Source: Aspergillus flavus
Lineage: Eukaryota > Ascomycota > Eurotiomycetes > Eurotiales > Aspergillaceae
Direction: 5' to 3'
Assembly (NCBI RefSeq): GCF_009017415.1
Contig: NC_092407.1
Coordinates: 4,092,001 to 4,156,000, forward strand
DNA length: 64,000 nucleotides
Shown: positions 1 to 12,183 of the stretch, one piece after another
Position numbering within the stretch: position 1 is the stretch's first letter
How the letters are laid out: each line of letters starts with the position of its first letter
The notes under the pieces: model-generated
What the model saw: only the letters and a program-made list of their open reading frames with translations
Told to the model about the DNA's origin: nothing
The model's database searches: none
Translations under genes and position numbers: made by a program

Positions 1-2327
1 CATGACTAATGTTAATGGAAAAGCGATGTGCAGATGTGTATACACAATAGGTGTTCTGGTTATACATGATATCAAGTGTATGTTACGCGACTTTTATTAA
101 GCTACAGTATCATAATGGGGACGATCAAAAATATCTTTGACTAACGTGTGTCTGTTCACTGCACCGACGTATGTGGCGGTTGATGCCGCCAGCCGTAACC
201 TGTCTACTATGATGGTAACGAATCACGAGATAACCGCTCCGTGGCAATGACGATCATCGGTCTTTATAATCCTCGGTGCTTTATTTGCTTGCTTACGGTA
301 TAATTACATAGTATCAGGATTATCATCAGTATTATCGTGCGGTGTTTGTTTTGACTGTCTGAGACGTTACTTGGTACCTTGACTGAGGATAATCCCCACT
401 ATCCGAACGATTTATGATATAAGGGTAGAGAAGAGCGCCCGAGTGAAATGAGGAAACTGGACATGCGATGGATTATGAACCTCACAAGCCAATTAGAGGG
501 ACAAAGAAACTAGTGCGAAAATTTTTCCTTGACAGGCTTCGATATGGTTTTCTAGAAAGAACACTTTCATCATAGTTGTAGGGCAATATTACGCACATCA
601 GGCAACACATCTTTTATTTCCTTCGTTCTCTGGACGAATGTATACGCTTTTCTTAGTCCTGGACGATGATCAAACTTCCTCAGAGAGCAAATGTACTGGA
701 CGAAAGGCCGGAGAAAAGCGATTGACGTCATTTCACGGTTACCCCGAATGGTCCGAGAACCCCCATGGGACAAAAGGAGAGAAAGAAAAACTGGGCCCAA
801 TATGAGTGGGCCTTCATTACAGGGAATGACTCCATTCATTTTGTTCATTGCAATGTAATGAACAGGAAATTCTCTCCATCAAATACGAGGTGTTACCAAA
901 TACATTTTCATGGTTGCTTATGATCCCGATTCTCCAAATACAAACTTCGGTTTAATACCGACCGCCCATCGGGAAGCCACGCAACTCGTGGTCGCTGATG
1001 CCGACTCCCTTGCATCGGGTCACGACGAACCCAACCCTAATCTCATGGATAACAACCACGTCCCATAGCATTCAGCAATAATCTCTTTTGGCTTACTTTA
1101 GAGTATCCTATAATTAAATCCCGCAGAATCTTAATCATAAAAATACCATGAGATTGAGCATTGCCGTTCGTATAGCCTGCATAACTAATACTGTGTGTCT
1201 GATGTGGGACTCTCACAATCCCGTGCCACTTTTTGTCTTCTTTCCCGAAGCGGGCATTCCTCGACTGCCCCGGCCCAGAACGCTTCCAGTAATGGTTGCT
1301 GGATACCCCATCCGCATTAAAGTGGAGGTACCAAAACCACCAGCCTGACTTCTTACCCTGTTGCGGGATGTTATTACCATACCCGTGGGGACGGTCGCTG
1401 TTGGCCGCCAGTCAGACTATGCGCCCATGATGTAGGGGGGACTATCCGCCTCCGACTAGTGCAATGTCCGGGGGAAGTCAGATCTCGCAGCTGGACAACA
1501 GACTTCGGCCGGCGTGGCAAGTGGATGACATTGGAGTCCAAGTGGAATGCAGTCCGTCTTCCTGATTCGGTCCTGGTCTGCAACCATGGGCCAACCAGAG
1601 CCAAGGAGGTTCTTCCTTGATGCATGACCCATGCGGTCCAGTTTCCCGTTGAAAGACGAATTGGGCCATGAAATCAGTGGATGATCGAATTTTCAAAATA
1701 TAGAGAGGGCAAAAAAAAATATATATATATATATATAAATATAAATATAAATAAAACAGAAAAAGAGTGTGTTAAGTAAAAGAAAAAGCCCTCATTGTCT
1801 TTTCTTTCTCTTACCTGCATGTAATAAATTCCCTCGGAGAGGTTATCATTTGTGTTAATTTCGCAGGTATAAAAAAAGAAAAAAAAGAAAATAACGAAAT
1901 AAAACAGGCAAGGATAGGTGTATGACCCCAACAGTCAGCGCGAGGTACATATAATACTTTCTATCTGGTAAGTTTAGGTTGAGGTAGTATTTCCACTTGG
2001 TTCCTTAGGCCTGTTCCCCCATACTTTCCCTTTCTGGGTGACTACCTGATTGAGCTGCAAAGCACGGTTTGGCTGCGTCTTTTCCTTTTTCAGTCGCTGC
2101 TTTCTCTCTCGGTCTTTTTTTTAGTTTTACTTTTTTTTTTCTATTTCTATATCCTCTCCTCTCCTCCCACTTCCTCAAATCCTCTTTCCTACTTCAATCA
2201 TCCTCCTCCCCGTTTTCATACATCTATATTCCTTTCGTGGTACACCCTCCACTTACCTCCACTTCTAAACAATCCGACCTACACATCACCTTGTTACTGG
2301 ATTGGGACGATCGCTATTGCCTCCTCT
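1..2327. other. Left-edge intergenic region, no supported gene
   Basis: No reading frame here has convincing protein character. A 92-codon frame on the minus strand (570-848) and shorter ones are open by chance as far as I can tell. The stretch holds an A/AT microsatellite at 1711-1755. From about 2090 onward there is a strongly pyrimidine-rich tract typical of fungal leaders, which belongs to the transporter gene that follows. Confidence 0.55.
1711..1755. repeat. A/AT-rich simple repeat
   Basis: A run of nine A is followed by alternating AT dinucleotides and then ATAAAT-like units. It is a plain microsatellite in non-coding DNA with no sign of function. Confidence 0.85.
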
Positions 2328-2411
2328 GTAAGTCTTTTTTCTATACATCTTCAATTGCCACTCTAATGTTTTGTGACCTCTTCCACTTGGCTCCAACTTT
2401 CATTTCTTCAG
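2328..2411 (+). other. Probable 5'-UTR intron of the MFS transporter gene
   Basis: A GTAAGT donor at 2328 and a TTCTTCAG acceptor ending at 2411 bracket 84 bases of T-rich sequence with a CTAAT branch-like site. The segment lies 61 bases before the start codon, in the CT-rich leader. The long open frame that runs through the leader (2069-2464) has no ATG at its start and ends in low-complexity hydrophobic sequence, so I treat it as leader and not as protein. Confidence 0.45.
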
Positions 2412-2472
2412 GCTCCCAAGCTTTTGCCCTCTCTTCCCCAGAGTTTCTAACCAGCGATTTATAGGATCAAAT

Positions 2473-4359
2473 ATGGCTCCCCTTTCGGACCAGGCCATAA
2501 ACAGGGATGAGAAGCTCCATGAGTCGGGGGCTTCCTCCTCATCTCAGGTCGATGGAGGATTTGAAAAAGAGGCTGAGCCTCCCCTGCACAAACCCCAGCT
2601 GGGTTTAGCAAATGACCCTGCGGCTGCTGGAACTACCTTCCATCAGCTGGAAAACACCGCCTTGGACGGGGGGAAGATCGAGTTGACAGAAGAAGAATGC
2701 TACGATCAGCTGGGCTACTCTTTCCCAAGTTGGAGAAAATGGATGATTATCTCAGTTATCTTCCTTGTCCAGGTTTCTATGAATTTCAACACCAGTTTGT
2801 ATTCTAATGCGCTGGGGGGTATTTCGGAGGAATTTGGCGTCAGCATGCAAGCTGCTCGTTGTGGAGCGATGATCTTCCTTGTGCTCTATGCGTTTGGTTG
2901 CGAGCTATGGGCTCCGTGGAGCGAGGAACTGGGTCGCAAACCGATTCTGCAGGCAAGCTTGTTCCTGGTCAATGTCTGGCAACTCCCTGTTGCCCTCGCC
3001 CCGAATTTTGCCTCTATTATGGTTGGCCGTGCGCTAGGTGGTCTTAGCTCCGCTGGAGGATCGGTCACTCTCGGTATGATTGCAGATCTGTGGGAAGCTG
3101 ATGACCAGCAATATGCTGTAGCCTGTGTGGTCTTCTCTTCTGTTGGTGGATCGGTACTTGGACCAGTTGTGGGTGGATTTGTTGAAGCATACCTGCCATG
3201 GCGCTGGAACATCTGGATCCAGCTCATTTTTGGAGGATTTGTCCAGATTGCCCATTTCCTCCTCGTCCCCGAGACCCGTACTACTATTCTGATGGACCGG
3301 ATTGCCAAGAAAAAGAGAGAGAGCGGCGAAAATCCTAACCTCTATGGTCCTAACGAGCTCATCCCCTACAGGGAGCGATTCTCCATGAGGGAAATTCTGG
3401 TCACCTGGGTCCGTCCCTTCAAGATGTTCTTGACTGAGCCGATCGTCCTTACCCTCTCTCTTTTGAGTGGATTCAGTGATGCCCTGATCTTCATGTTCAT
3501 TCAATCATTTGGTCTCGTGTATGCCCAATGGAACTTCAGCACCGTGGCATTGGGCCTCTCGTTCCTTCCAATTCTCGTGGGTTATTTCATTGCCTGGGCT
3601 TCGTTTGTCCCCGCGATCAGAAGAAACGTCTACGAACGGCGGATGAGGCCAGATGACGAGCATACCCAATATGAATCCCGACTCTGGTGGTTGTTGTACA
3701 CTGCGCCCTGTCTTCCCATTGGTTTGATTGGCTTCGCATGGACCAGTCTACCCCAGACACACTGGATTGGAACTATGGTTTTCTCGGCGATCGTCGGTAT
3801 TGCTAACTATAGTATTTACATGGCTACTATCGACTACATGGTCTGTGCATACGGTCCGTACTCGGCCTCAGCGACGGGTGGAAATGGATGGGCGAGAGAC
3901 TTCCTCGCTGGTGTTCTTACCATCCCTGCTACTCCTTTCTATCAGAGTAAGTGATGGATATAAATTCGCTGGAAATGCAGCAAGCGCTAATAAGAGTGTT
4001 CAGATATTGGCGGAAAGTACCATCTGGAGTACGCATCTACGATTCTATTCTGCATCTCATTCGTGCTTGTAATTGCGGTATATGTGATCTATTGGAAAGG
4101 ACCAACATTACGCAAGCGCTCGCCCTTTGCCCAGCAATTATCCGATGCCCGCGTCGAAATGCAAACCCATGGTCGCCGGCTTTCTAAGATCCCCTCCGGG
4201 TCCCGGGCGAACTCCTTTGCTCGGTCTCAGCAGAACTTGCGCATCCGTCAAAATCTTGGGAGCCGTCAAGGCAGCTATATTGGATCCCGCCCTGCTTCAC
4301 ATGCCAACTCCCGTGTGAATTCACGCGTCAACTCTCGCCGAAACAGTGTTAATCAATAG
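2473..4359 (+). CDS. MFS transporter, DHA1 drug/polyamine antiporter type
   Basis: Two exons, 2473-3946 and 4004-4359, join through a 57-base GTAAGT...CAG intron in phase 1 and give a 609-residue protein. An acidic cytosolic N-terminus of about 90 residues ends in the conserved YDQLGYSFPSWRKW segment. Twelve membrane helices follow, with the signature-like loop WAPWSEELGRKP between helices 2 and 3 and the glycine-rich GRALGGLSSAGGS in helix 4. A long central loop around residues 275-315 and a basic, Ser/Asn/Arg-rich tail with repeated NSRVNSR-like units complete it. The plan is that of fungal DHA1 proton-coupled exporters of drugs or polyamines at the plasma membrane; the substrate cannot be read from sequence. 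The start is the first ATG after the CT-rich leader. No disruption is seen. Nothing nearby suggests a metabolite cluster, so a general efflux or polyamine role is more likely than export of a dedicated product. Confidence 0.9.
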
Positions 4360-5938
4360 ATGAATACGTCTCGACATCTCTACGACGTCGGCCTGGGGCT
4401 GATTGAGTTGTGTGATGACGATGTTACGGAAACGATTGACGAAGGTTACTTTCCGCCAATGACCAACATGCGGTGACCCTTGTCTTGGATATGTCTAGGA
4501 TGGAACGGCAGGGTAGCGGATCTTCTCAAAATTACTTTTCTTTCCTACTTCTTGTTTCGACGAGGTCTTTTTTTTGGTTTCACATTCATGGGTGATTCTA
4601 CTGGAAGGGTGCAGATGTATGTACGTTGGAGTATCACGAACGGATGCATCTGTCTTGGAAAACGGGTGCACAAGCTTGACGTGTGCGTTCGAGCGACCAT
4701 ACGCCTGCGTGCACGTTAATAGGCTTTAATTTCTTGCTTAATCTTTTTATTTCCCAAGCCTCTGTTTTTCCATTCTCTGTTCTTGTGTATGTATTGCATT
4801 TTGATTCCCAGCCACGGTTTCTTCAAGAAGTGCTGCTTCCGGCGATGTGTCGAAGAGGCTGTAGCATAATACAAAACTCAAACGTTTACAGACTTCGCTT
4901 ATTCTCTTCGTAACTTTATGACTGGAGTGGCATTGACCGTTTTATGTCAAGTCAATGTAACCCTCCGCGGGATGTAGATACCTACAGAATGTTATACGGT
5001 ATGATAGGGATCCATTCCACATGTGTCGTGCGGGGTGAAGGGGAGGGGACTCCAGTATATTGGTACCGATCTGTGGGGTTGGGACCCCTTGATCGCTCAT
5101 ACTCGATGCGTCTATCAAGGTATGACTCCATGATCCTACCGAAGTCGACGGATCAGGGAACCGATCGAATTGAGTTCTACCTCGTATATCTCCACAGCTC
5201 CCTTTCCAACCGCACAAGGTACCACAGGGGTCCGGTACAACCCTCCGGAACTCTATTCCTGACTCGCGTGTAGCCCACCCATGCGACCTAGACTCATCTT
5301 CCCGATACTACCTAGATAAGCTTAAGGTTGTTGGCCGTTTCGGGTATCTGGGGTACCTGGTGGGGTTATGACTTCATATTTATGACCTCATTGACTCTGG
5401 TTTGTTTATCAGATTTATTTATTTGGTGGGTTTGGTGGGTTTGTGGTTTGGTGGTTTGGTGACTGGTGTTGGTTTGGTTTGGGATCTATGTTATGATGTG
5501 TTATGTATGAACATATGCACCTGGATGGCTGGGTAGGTAGGTATTAAGTATGAAGTATAAGGGCAGGCATCATTCTTGAGGGGGGCCTAGAAATGGGGTT
5601 TTTGGATTTGGCAATGGTTAAGGGTTCTTGCGAGTCTAGATTGTTGTGAAGGATTCTTTGGCGTAGGCATGTGATTTGTTGTTGATAGTGAGGCTTGAGG
5701 TACTCAGGAATGGACGGGTCGAGACTTTTGTATGGCTGTGATTTCTGTTTAGGGGTGAGGTAACCTGGCTGGTGACCGTTACACTGTACCGTGTTGAGTA
5801 GGTTGATTTGTTTTCGTTTATGTAGATATGCAGATAGTATTGACTCAAGTGCAGGTATGTTTCCGAAGAAGACTACATCACCCTGCACGGCAGGATAATC
5901 ATATACACGATTGATTATTTTATATATTCTGTTTGCGA
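4360..5938. other. Intergenic between MFS transporter and PCD gene
   Basis: The 3' ends of a plus- and a minus-strand gene face each other here. Several open frames exist (for example 4944-5273 plus, 5544-5981 minus), but they read as low-information sequence, and the last is only the wrong frame of the dehydratase's final exon. A G/T-rich simple repeat lies at 5421-5483. Confidence 0.6.
5421..5483 (+). repeat. G/T-rich GGTTTGGTGG-like simple repeat
   Basis: Irregular repeats of GGTTT and GGTGGGTTT units on the plus strand. The G-runs are short (GGG and GG), so a strong G-quadruplex is unlikely. It is in the 3' flank of two convergent genes. Confidence 0.75.
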
Positions 5939-6757
5939 CTATAACCCCGGCGAAGAGGGAGTCGGGGAAGAAGGACCGCATTTCTTGCCCTGATCCTTTT
6001 CCACAGCGCCCATTAACTCTGCCGCCTCGTCGCAGTGTTGCGCCATTGTCAGATCTTTATCGGTTAGACCGCGTGGTTGGTGCGTGGTCCAGTGGATGTC
6101 GACGGAGCCGATTCTCTGTTTTTATAGAATTGTACTTTTTAGAATTGTTTTGGTTCTGTTTGAGTTGGGGCACTCACGACTGTGATGGTTGGGTGGTGTT
6201 TCTTGGCTGCACTTTGCGATGCGACGACGTTGACGAAGCTCTGTTATTTCGGTTTATCAGCTTTCGAACGTATTGTAGACAGATTAAAGATAGCAGGTGT
6301 AGGTATTCAAGTAGAGGTTTTTTGGGCAAAGAAAGAAGAGAGAAGAACATACCACCGCCTTGAAATATGTTTTGAAGTAGTATGTCTTCTTCACGCCCAT
6401 TCCATCCTCATCCAGCGCCCACCCTTGTTCCAGTAACGAGTTCAGCTCCGGTTGCAATTGGCCTTTGTTCATGCCTCGGGCAAATTTCGGTGCTGCGGCC
6501 ATCGTTGTTGAGCTGTGCGAGAAAGTACGGTGCGGTTGCGAAGGTGTAGGATAGCTGGATGTGCGGAGAAGAGATGGCGATCCGGAGCCGAGAGTATAAT
6601 GAGGAGTGGCGATCGAGGCGGAGGGCGACGGGAAAGCTCGGTGGTGATGTTGGCGGATTGATCGGCAGAGTTGCGATGTCAGTGATCGACTGGGGCGTTG
6701 TAGCGCCCTGGACACGGTGTTCATGTTTGTTGTGGAGATCGATGAACTGGCGGACAA
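5939..6757 (-). CDS. Pterin-4a-carbinolamine dehydratase (PCD/DCoH family)
   Basis: Three exons on the minus strand, 6757-6353, 6240-6178 and 6115-5939, with GTATGT/CAG and GTGAGT/CAG introns in phase 0, give 214 residues. The catalytic domain occupies roughly residues 98-190. LNSLLEQGWAL opens it, the second exon carries the active-site KKHHP, and IHWTTH followed by GLTDKDLTMA closes it, matching the family's HHP...H pattern. The enzyme dehydrates 4a-hydroxytetrahydropterin and recycles pterin cofactor. The first 86 residues are rich in Ser, Arg and His with almost no acid residues, like a mitochondrial presequence. An internal Met at the MAAAPKF segment (residue 86) would give a compact cytosolic form, so two isoforms are possible. 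The residue usually aromatic six places after HHP is Ile here. The last 15 residues are Pro/Ser-rich and look divergent. Confidence 0.9.
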
Positions 6758-7003
6758 TTGTATAGAGCTAGCTTAGCTGTTGCTTCGCCTTATTCTGCCA
6801 GTGGACGGACCACCTCCGTGGAGGCTTGCCGCTTTTAGTGGTCCCACGTGACTATTTCCCGAAGTATATACTTCAGGGAGAACATGTCGTAGTTTGAAAG
6901 ATTATTCGGGGTATTATTGTGCTAGAGAGTGGTTTCGGATATGCTAGTGTTGAAAGATAAGTCAGTTATGTATTGGCACTAAATATGGTTAATTTGCTGT
7001 GAG

Positions 7004-7654
7004 TCAGGACTCAATACCTCCCCTGCTACGCCTTGAAGCATATACAGCGGCCCTCTTATAGGTAGCGAAAGATGAGATTCTCAACTCTTTGAGCTCGCCA
7101 ATTACTGATATATTACAGAATCTCTGGGCAGCCGTGAATGGGCCATCCCCATTTCTCTGTAAAACTTTCGGTCGCCTCCCTTTCCGCGGACCAGATCGGA
7201 CCAGCAGCATATTGTCAGTTGCGTTTAGGTTCCAGAAGCCCAGTATATCTGAGCAGAGTTCATCTTCATCGTAACGTTCCTGTGCACGGATGAGATCATC
7301 TCGGACTTGAAGATCCGGACGGAAATCTAGCCATGGGTGATGATGACAAGAACGTTGTGTGGCCGATGGGCGAAGAAAATATGGAAGCAATTTCATTGAG
7401 TGGTCCTTCGAATCGATATCGGATCTAACAAAAGCCGCATCTTCTGCTACCCTTGTCCGCACAGGATAAATATTCGAAAGTACTTGTAGATCGTTGTTCT
7501 GTTTGTCCTCTCCGTCCTCTTTCCTCAATTCGTTGCTATAGAGGTTCTTTTGTTGCGGGGTTAGAAATGATCGGTAATCACTTGCGTGTGGAGGCTCCAC
7601 CGCTTCAATAGGGTTACATGGTTGGCCACTTTGATATTCAGTCACCATGGACAA
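7004..7654 (-). pseudogene. Broken DUF3425 (bZIP-associated C-terminal domain) gene
   Basis: The longest frame encodes 216 residues. Its centre (residues about 90-150) carries the DUF3425 pattern common at the C-terminus of fungal bZIP-like regulators: an LRPSATQ segment, HHHPWLDFRP, RDDLI, then YDEDELCSDILGFWN. After this the expected end of the domain is not in frame. It reappears one frame away as EATESFTEKWGWPIHGCPEI, is cut by a TAA at 7113-7115, and resumes as NWRAQRVENLIF. A frameshift near 7180-7195 plus a stop codon therefore break the conserved domain. No bZIP basic region is found upstream. The alternative is a sequencing error plus a diverged but living gene. It lies head to head with the SDR gene, 339 bases apart. 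Confidence 0.6.
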
Positions 7655-7993
7655 TTGGTCAGTTGATCAGATCACTCAAGTTGGTCGCTGACTCGGGGTT
7701 ATCCTGTGGATTTAGTTGTGGAGCTGTAATCATCTAGTCTCTCTTGGCCATTGTGCGGACTTGGCTGCAGGAATCTGTCCCACTGATTGGCCGCTTAAAT
7801 GATATACAGCTTTGAAGAGGAACCTATGTCATTTTAAGCTGAATGATCAACATCTGGAGTTAAGGCTATAGTTCATTTCATGGCTATAAATACAATGCCA
7901 TAGCTGACGGATTTTTCCGTACATTGTCGACAGTCGAGAAATTACAAGGGAAATCATTTCTCTTGTTGCGCCACTCCTACAGTTCATTTAGCC

Positions 7994-9112
7994 ATGTCTG
8001 ATTTTGATTTTAATACTGAAGGCAAGTCAGTGGTTGAGAGATGGGGAAGCTTGATTGAGGGAAAAGTCGGTAGGTGTCACAATATTGTATGCTGGAGTTT
8101 ATGCTAATTGAGAACTAGTTGTCCTTACTGGCGCCAGTGAGGGCGGACTCGGAGGTGCTACTGCTCTTGCTCTGGCATCTGCACGACCCTCCCATTTAGT
8201 TTTACTCGCTCGCACAGAGAACAAGGTGCGCACTGTCATCTCCACAATCAAAGAGATTAGTCCCGAGACCCAGCCTGCTTTTGTGCACATCGAACTTGAA
8301 GACCTTGACTCCGTTCGTCGGGCTGCAGCAGATGTTCTTAGCCTTACCTCTAAGATTGATGTGCTGATTAACAATGCCGGTGTTATGGCTATCCCTTGGA
8401 GCAAGAGTAAAAGTGGTTTGGAAAAGACCCTAGCTATTAACCATATTGGGCATTTCCTCCTTACGAAACTGCTGATGCCTTCTATACTTGCCGCTGGCCC
8501 TGGATCTCGCATCGTCAATGTCACCAGTGCAGCATACCGCATGGCGCCGTTTTTCTTCGATGACTGGAATTTCTCAGTACGTAACCCTCGATCTTAATTC
8601 GCCTACGTGCTGAGAAAGTGAAAACTGACTACACCAGGACGGCCAAACGTATCACCCGTTGGCCGCGTACGGACAGTCCAAGACAGCGAATATCCTATTC
8701 ACGGTTGGCTTAGCACAGCGCTATAAAGAGCATGGCATACTGTCATTTGCGGCTCACCCTGGCTGTTAGCCATTCATCTCCTCCTGCAGTGGATCGATTA
8801 GGTCAAGCTGACCCTGGTATAGATATTCCGGGGACCTCCCTTCTCTTGCATGGCCCCGACCTTGATCCCAGCGCTATGGATGAAGTAGCCCGCAAGAATA
8901 CTGGATTCCCATTCGGTCCAGACCCGCCAAAGTCTCTGGAGCAGGGCATCTCTACCACACTTGTAGCAGCATTATCCCCGGAGTTGACGGACGCAAGTGG
9001 TGCTTATATGGAAGATTGTCAAGTTTGCGAGGCACGAGAGTACGCTAGGGATCCCAAGCTGGCCGACCGGCTCTGGAGTCTAAGCGAGGAGCTCGCGAGT
9101 GAGGCTTTTTGA
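7994..9112 (+). CDS. Short-chain dehydrogenase/reductase (retinol dehydrogenase/WWOX-like)
   Basis: Four exons, 7994-8069, 8119-8576, 8638-8764 and 8823-9112, give 316 residues. The Rossmann dinucleotide motif is TGASEGGLGG around residue 30, NNAG is present, and the catalytic triad is complete: Ser in NVTSAAY and Tyr/Lys in YGQSK at the start of exon 3. The adenine-pocket HPG is split from the C-terminal substrate region by a 58-base intron. That intron has an uncommon GTTAGC donor but a good GCTGAC branch site and TATAG acceptor; without it the frame hits a TAG directly after HPGC. The C-terminal KNTGFPFGPDPPKSLEQG segment is typical of fungal enzymes of this group. The protein is an NAD(P)-dependent oxidoreductase of unknown substrate. 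Apart from the rare donor the gene looks intact. Confidence 0.85.
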
Positions 9113-12100
9113 TCGAGAGTCCTTATGGCATCCGGACTATGGACACAGTAGGCCACCTCACACCCTAGACTTAGGCATATCAGGGGATGTACATGTACCT
9201 TTTGACCGGGTGTCAAGGCCAAGGGGGGCATTTATTCTAAGCCTTTGCTCTGTTAGCTTCTCAGATGCAATAAATAACTGTTCTATCCCAGCTTAATATG
9301 TATGACAACTCTTGCGATTTGATCGCACCTGGCTCAAGAACCCAAGAATACATCGAGAGCTAAACCATCACAAAGATCCTGCATTATTGTTCAACATGAA
9401 GAAGAACAAGGTTGAACAATGACGAGAAGAATATAATTGAAGAAATCCTGGCCATAACTCAGAGCCTTAGCGGTACGGGTTTGCTTTCGCTCTGGCGTGA
9501 ATGGAACATGCCGTCAAAGTGAAGGGCATAGCTAGTGAATTCAGTACATTCCCATTCGAAAATTTTACAGATTTCAAGGGCCGAAAAGAGGTATTTAACC
9601 GACAAAAACATCAAGAAGAGAAAGGAAATGGAATTGATAGGCAGAAGAAGAAGTATAAATAAGCAAGTGGTTTGAACATAGCCCCATGTAATGGCCTCGT
9701 AGGTTACTGTCAAGGAAGAGCCCGCAGTCGGAATGAAGACTCTGCAGTATGGGTGTTTCTAGCGCGATCATACGAATCTTGATGTGCAAAATGGAAGGTA
9801 GAAATGGACAGAGCACCATTATCTCACGACAACAAGAGCTTTATGGCCAGGGGTATATGAATGTCACTCCCTTGAGCTTGGATGTTTCGAGTGTTGTGAG
9901 TGTAGGACTTACTAAAGCCGTACATGGTCACAAGCCGAATTGTATATACAGTACAAAAGCACATCTTAATGCTTCAGGCTACCCAGTGTCTAGTGCTCTC
10001 ATGAGCAAACTGTACATAAGAATACATCGTTTTAAACAGAGGGTTATTTACTGCCACATGACAACACGGTGTTGTATTTCTTTGATTCTGATAGACTTTT
10101 GAGTTTGTATGAAACACAACTTTCATGAATAGCATCCGAGTTGATATGTCTGATGGCACTGTTGGAGTAGCCGCTCAGGGGGCTCAATACTATTGTTAGT
10201 ACACTGGTGACAAAGATCCTAGATCAACAAAGGTCAACCCGAGCATCCACAGAATGAAAGAGGGAAATCTGCGGCCTATCATATCTAAGACAAGGCGTTC
10301 TTATAGAATTTAACTTCTAGAGTGACTTCTTAAAGAGGGCAATGATATAGGACAGCTATGGGTAGGCGTTTCTACCGGCAATCTACTACTAATCTGGTGA
10401 TATATATATGACACATACGAAGTCACTAAAGAGGATATGTGCGGTGTAAGTATGTGAGGAATCAAGTTCGGATTAATTACCGCGGTAGTACTACAAATGA
10501 TGTTTTCTTTTTCCTTTCTGATTTATGCTGGGAATACACGATTCATGAAGCATCAGTGATTGATAGTAATAGATGTTGCGGATATAACACCCACTTGTGT
10601 ATCTTTCTTTCTCCAACTCCCCCACAGAGCGGAACCGAGGAGCCGAGTTAAAAACGCGGACCGGGAGACTATAAGATGTTCATCTTAGACCAATTTAAGT
10701 CTTAACGACCTCTAAATATACGACTAGGTCAGATTGGGGTTTACGGGCCGACTCCAAGTGACACCAAAAACGGTAAGAGTTCATTTAATTAAGGGGGAAA
10801 TAATTAGTCAGCCGCACAAACCTTTTTTGACATGCATAAACGCGGGTCTCGTGCCCGCGTGACAAATAAGGTTGGAAACCCAAAAAAAGAAAAAGCCAAG
10901 CTTATCAACAAAAAAAAAAGGAAAACCCTCGATTCCTCCTTCGAGGCAATACGAGTTGAAACTCCTACCAATTGTGAGAGTGAGACATCGTGGTCGAGAT
11001 CTACAGGTACGCCACACGGGACCCTTTTCTGACAGCGATCGACCGTGAAAACTGTATGTCCAGGCTCACTATCGTCTAACTAACTAGCTAGCGATGATTC
11101 CATTCCCATTTCCACTAACGTCGGCCCAATCAGCGGAAAACCGTTACCCAAGGTGGAGACCTTCGAGGGGCTGAATTTCAGGGGTATTCTCATCTTTCAG
11201 TGTGTTGGGACTTGGGAGAATATTTACTCCGTACGGAGGACCGGGGTTTTCATCATTCTGGTCGAAGACAATTTGGCATGGACTCAATGCTGAACTACGC
11301 GCCCGATTAGAAATTCAGATCGCAATGAAATCTGTGCTTCATTTTGAATCCTCTTGTCTCAGAACGCATCCTCTCTCCACTCCTGGTTTCGCTTGTGAGT
11401 CTCATCCGTTTCAGGTCTGCTCATCGCCTACACATCACGGCCCCGACTAAGGCAGCAGCTTCCTTAGCCACAGACTAGTGTGCATTGGTACGTCCGGTTT
11501 AATTTTAACACAAAGGAAAAAATAAAAAAAAAATAAAAATTCTGGTCATGACTCCGTTGCGGCTGGAATCTCATCGCCTATCCAGACCTGGTCTTTTCGA
11601 CAAGATCTCTTCCTCTTCTCTCCTCCCACACTCTACCCTCCCCTCTTGCTTTTTCGACACTCACTTACCAGAATTAGAGCGCTTTGGAGGACCATGGCTT
11701 CGGGCCAGTCGATAGAGTAGTCAAATTGCCCACTGATTCATTGTAGCGACCCCTCAAGTCAATTTCCTTCATTTATCTATTACGACACGATTTCGGGCCG
11801 TCAGACGATCATTATTGCGCTTGAATTGATCTTTCAAATCCCATTTGATACCACATCTCTTTGATTATCCCCAGTTGGTGATCAATGCACTATCTAGTAG
11901 ACACCGTGGGTCCATCCGATACTGCAATGCCCATTATCCCACCGTCTTTTGTGGAGAAAGAAGACCTACTTCGAACCGCACTTTGTGCTCATTTCGTCAT
12001 TCGTTCAACCACGCACTGTTTGCGCCAATTGTACACTCCCTACTAATCGCCTCCCCTCGTCTCAATAGTGATTCGGCTACATTGGAGCGCATGACAAGAG

Positions 12101-12183
12101 GACTATCGCCCATCTCGATTCGCACGAGACCCAACCAGTTTTAGGGCCCACGAAAAAGATAGCTGTCAATCGAAGGCAGCAGA
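9113..12183. other. 3 kb intergenic region and long leader of the PH-domain gene
   Basis: Between 9113 and about 11500 I see no gene; the open frames are short and compositionally poor. From about 11590 the sequence becomes CT-rich and behaves like a fungal promoter and leader for the gene at 12184. A short upstream ORF of eight codons plus stop (11694-11720) lies in that leader. Confidence 0.55.
11694..11720 (+). promoter_or_regulatory. Candidate short upstream ORF in PH-gene leader
   Basis: An ATG in the context ACCATGG opens a frame of eight codons followed by TAG, about 460 bases before the main start. The start context is strong, so if the transcript begins upstream of it, ribosomes would be expected to use it. 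The transcript start is not known. Confidence 0.3.

Noticed and set aside
2069..2464. 131-codon frame directly upstream of the MFS gene
   Set aside because: It does not begin with ATG, consists mostly of pyrimidine-encoded Phe/Ser/Leu, and overlaps a likely 5'-UTR intron.
4944..5273. 109-codon plus-strand frame
   Set aside because: Opposite strand is open over the same stretch (4942-5217), and the translation has no domain-like character.
5421..5483. GGTTT-rich repeat as telomeric remnant
   Set aside because: Fungal telomere repeats are TTAGGG; the units here are irregular and do not match.
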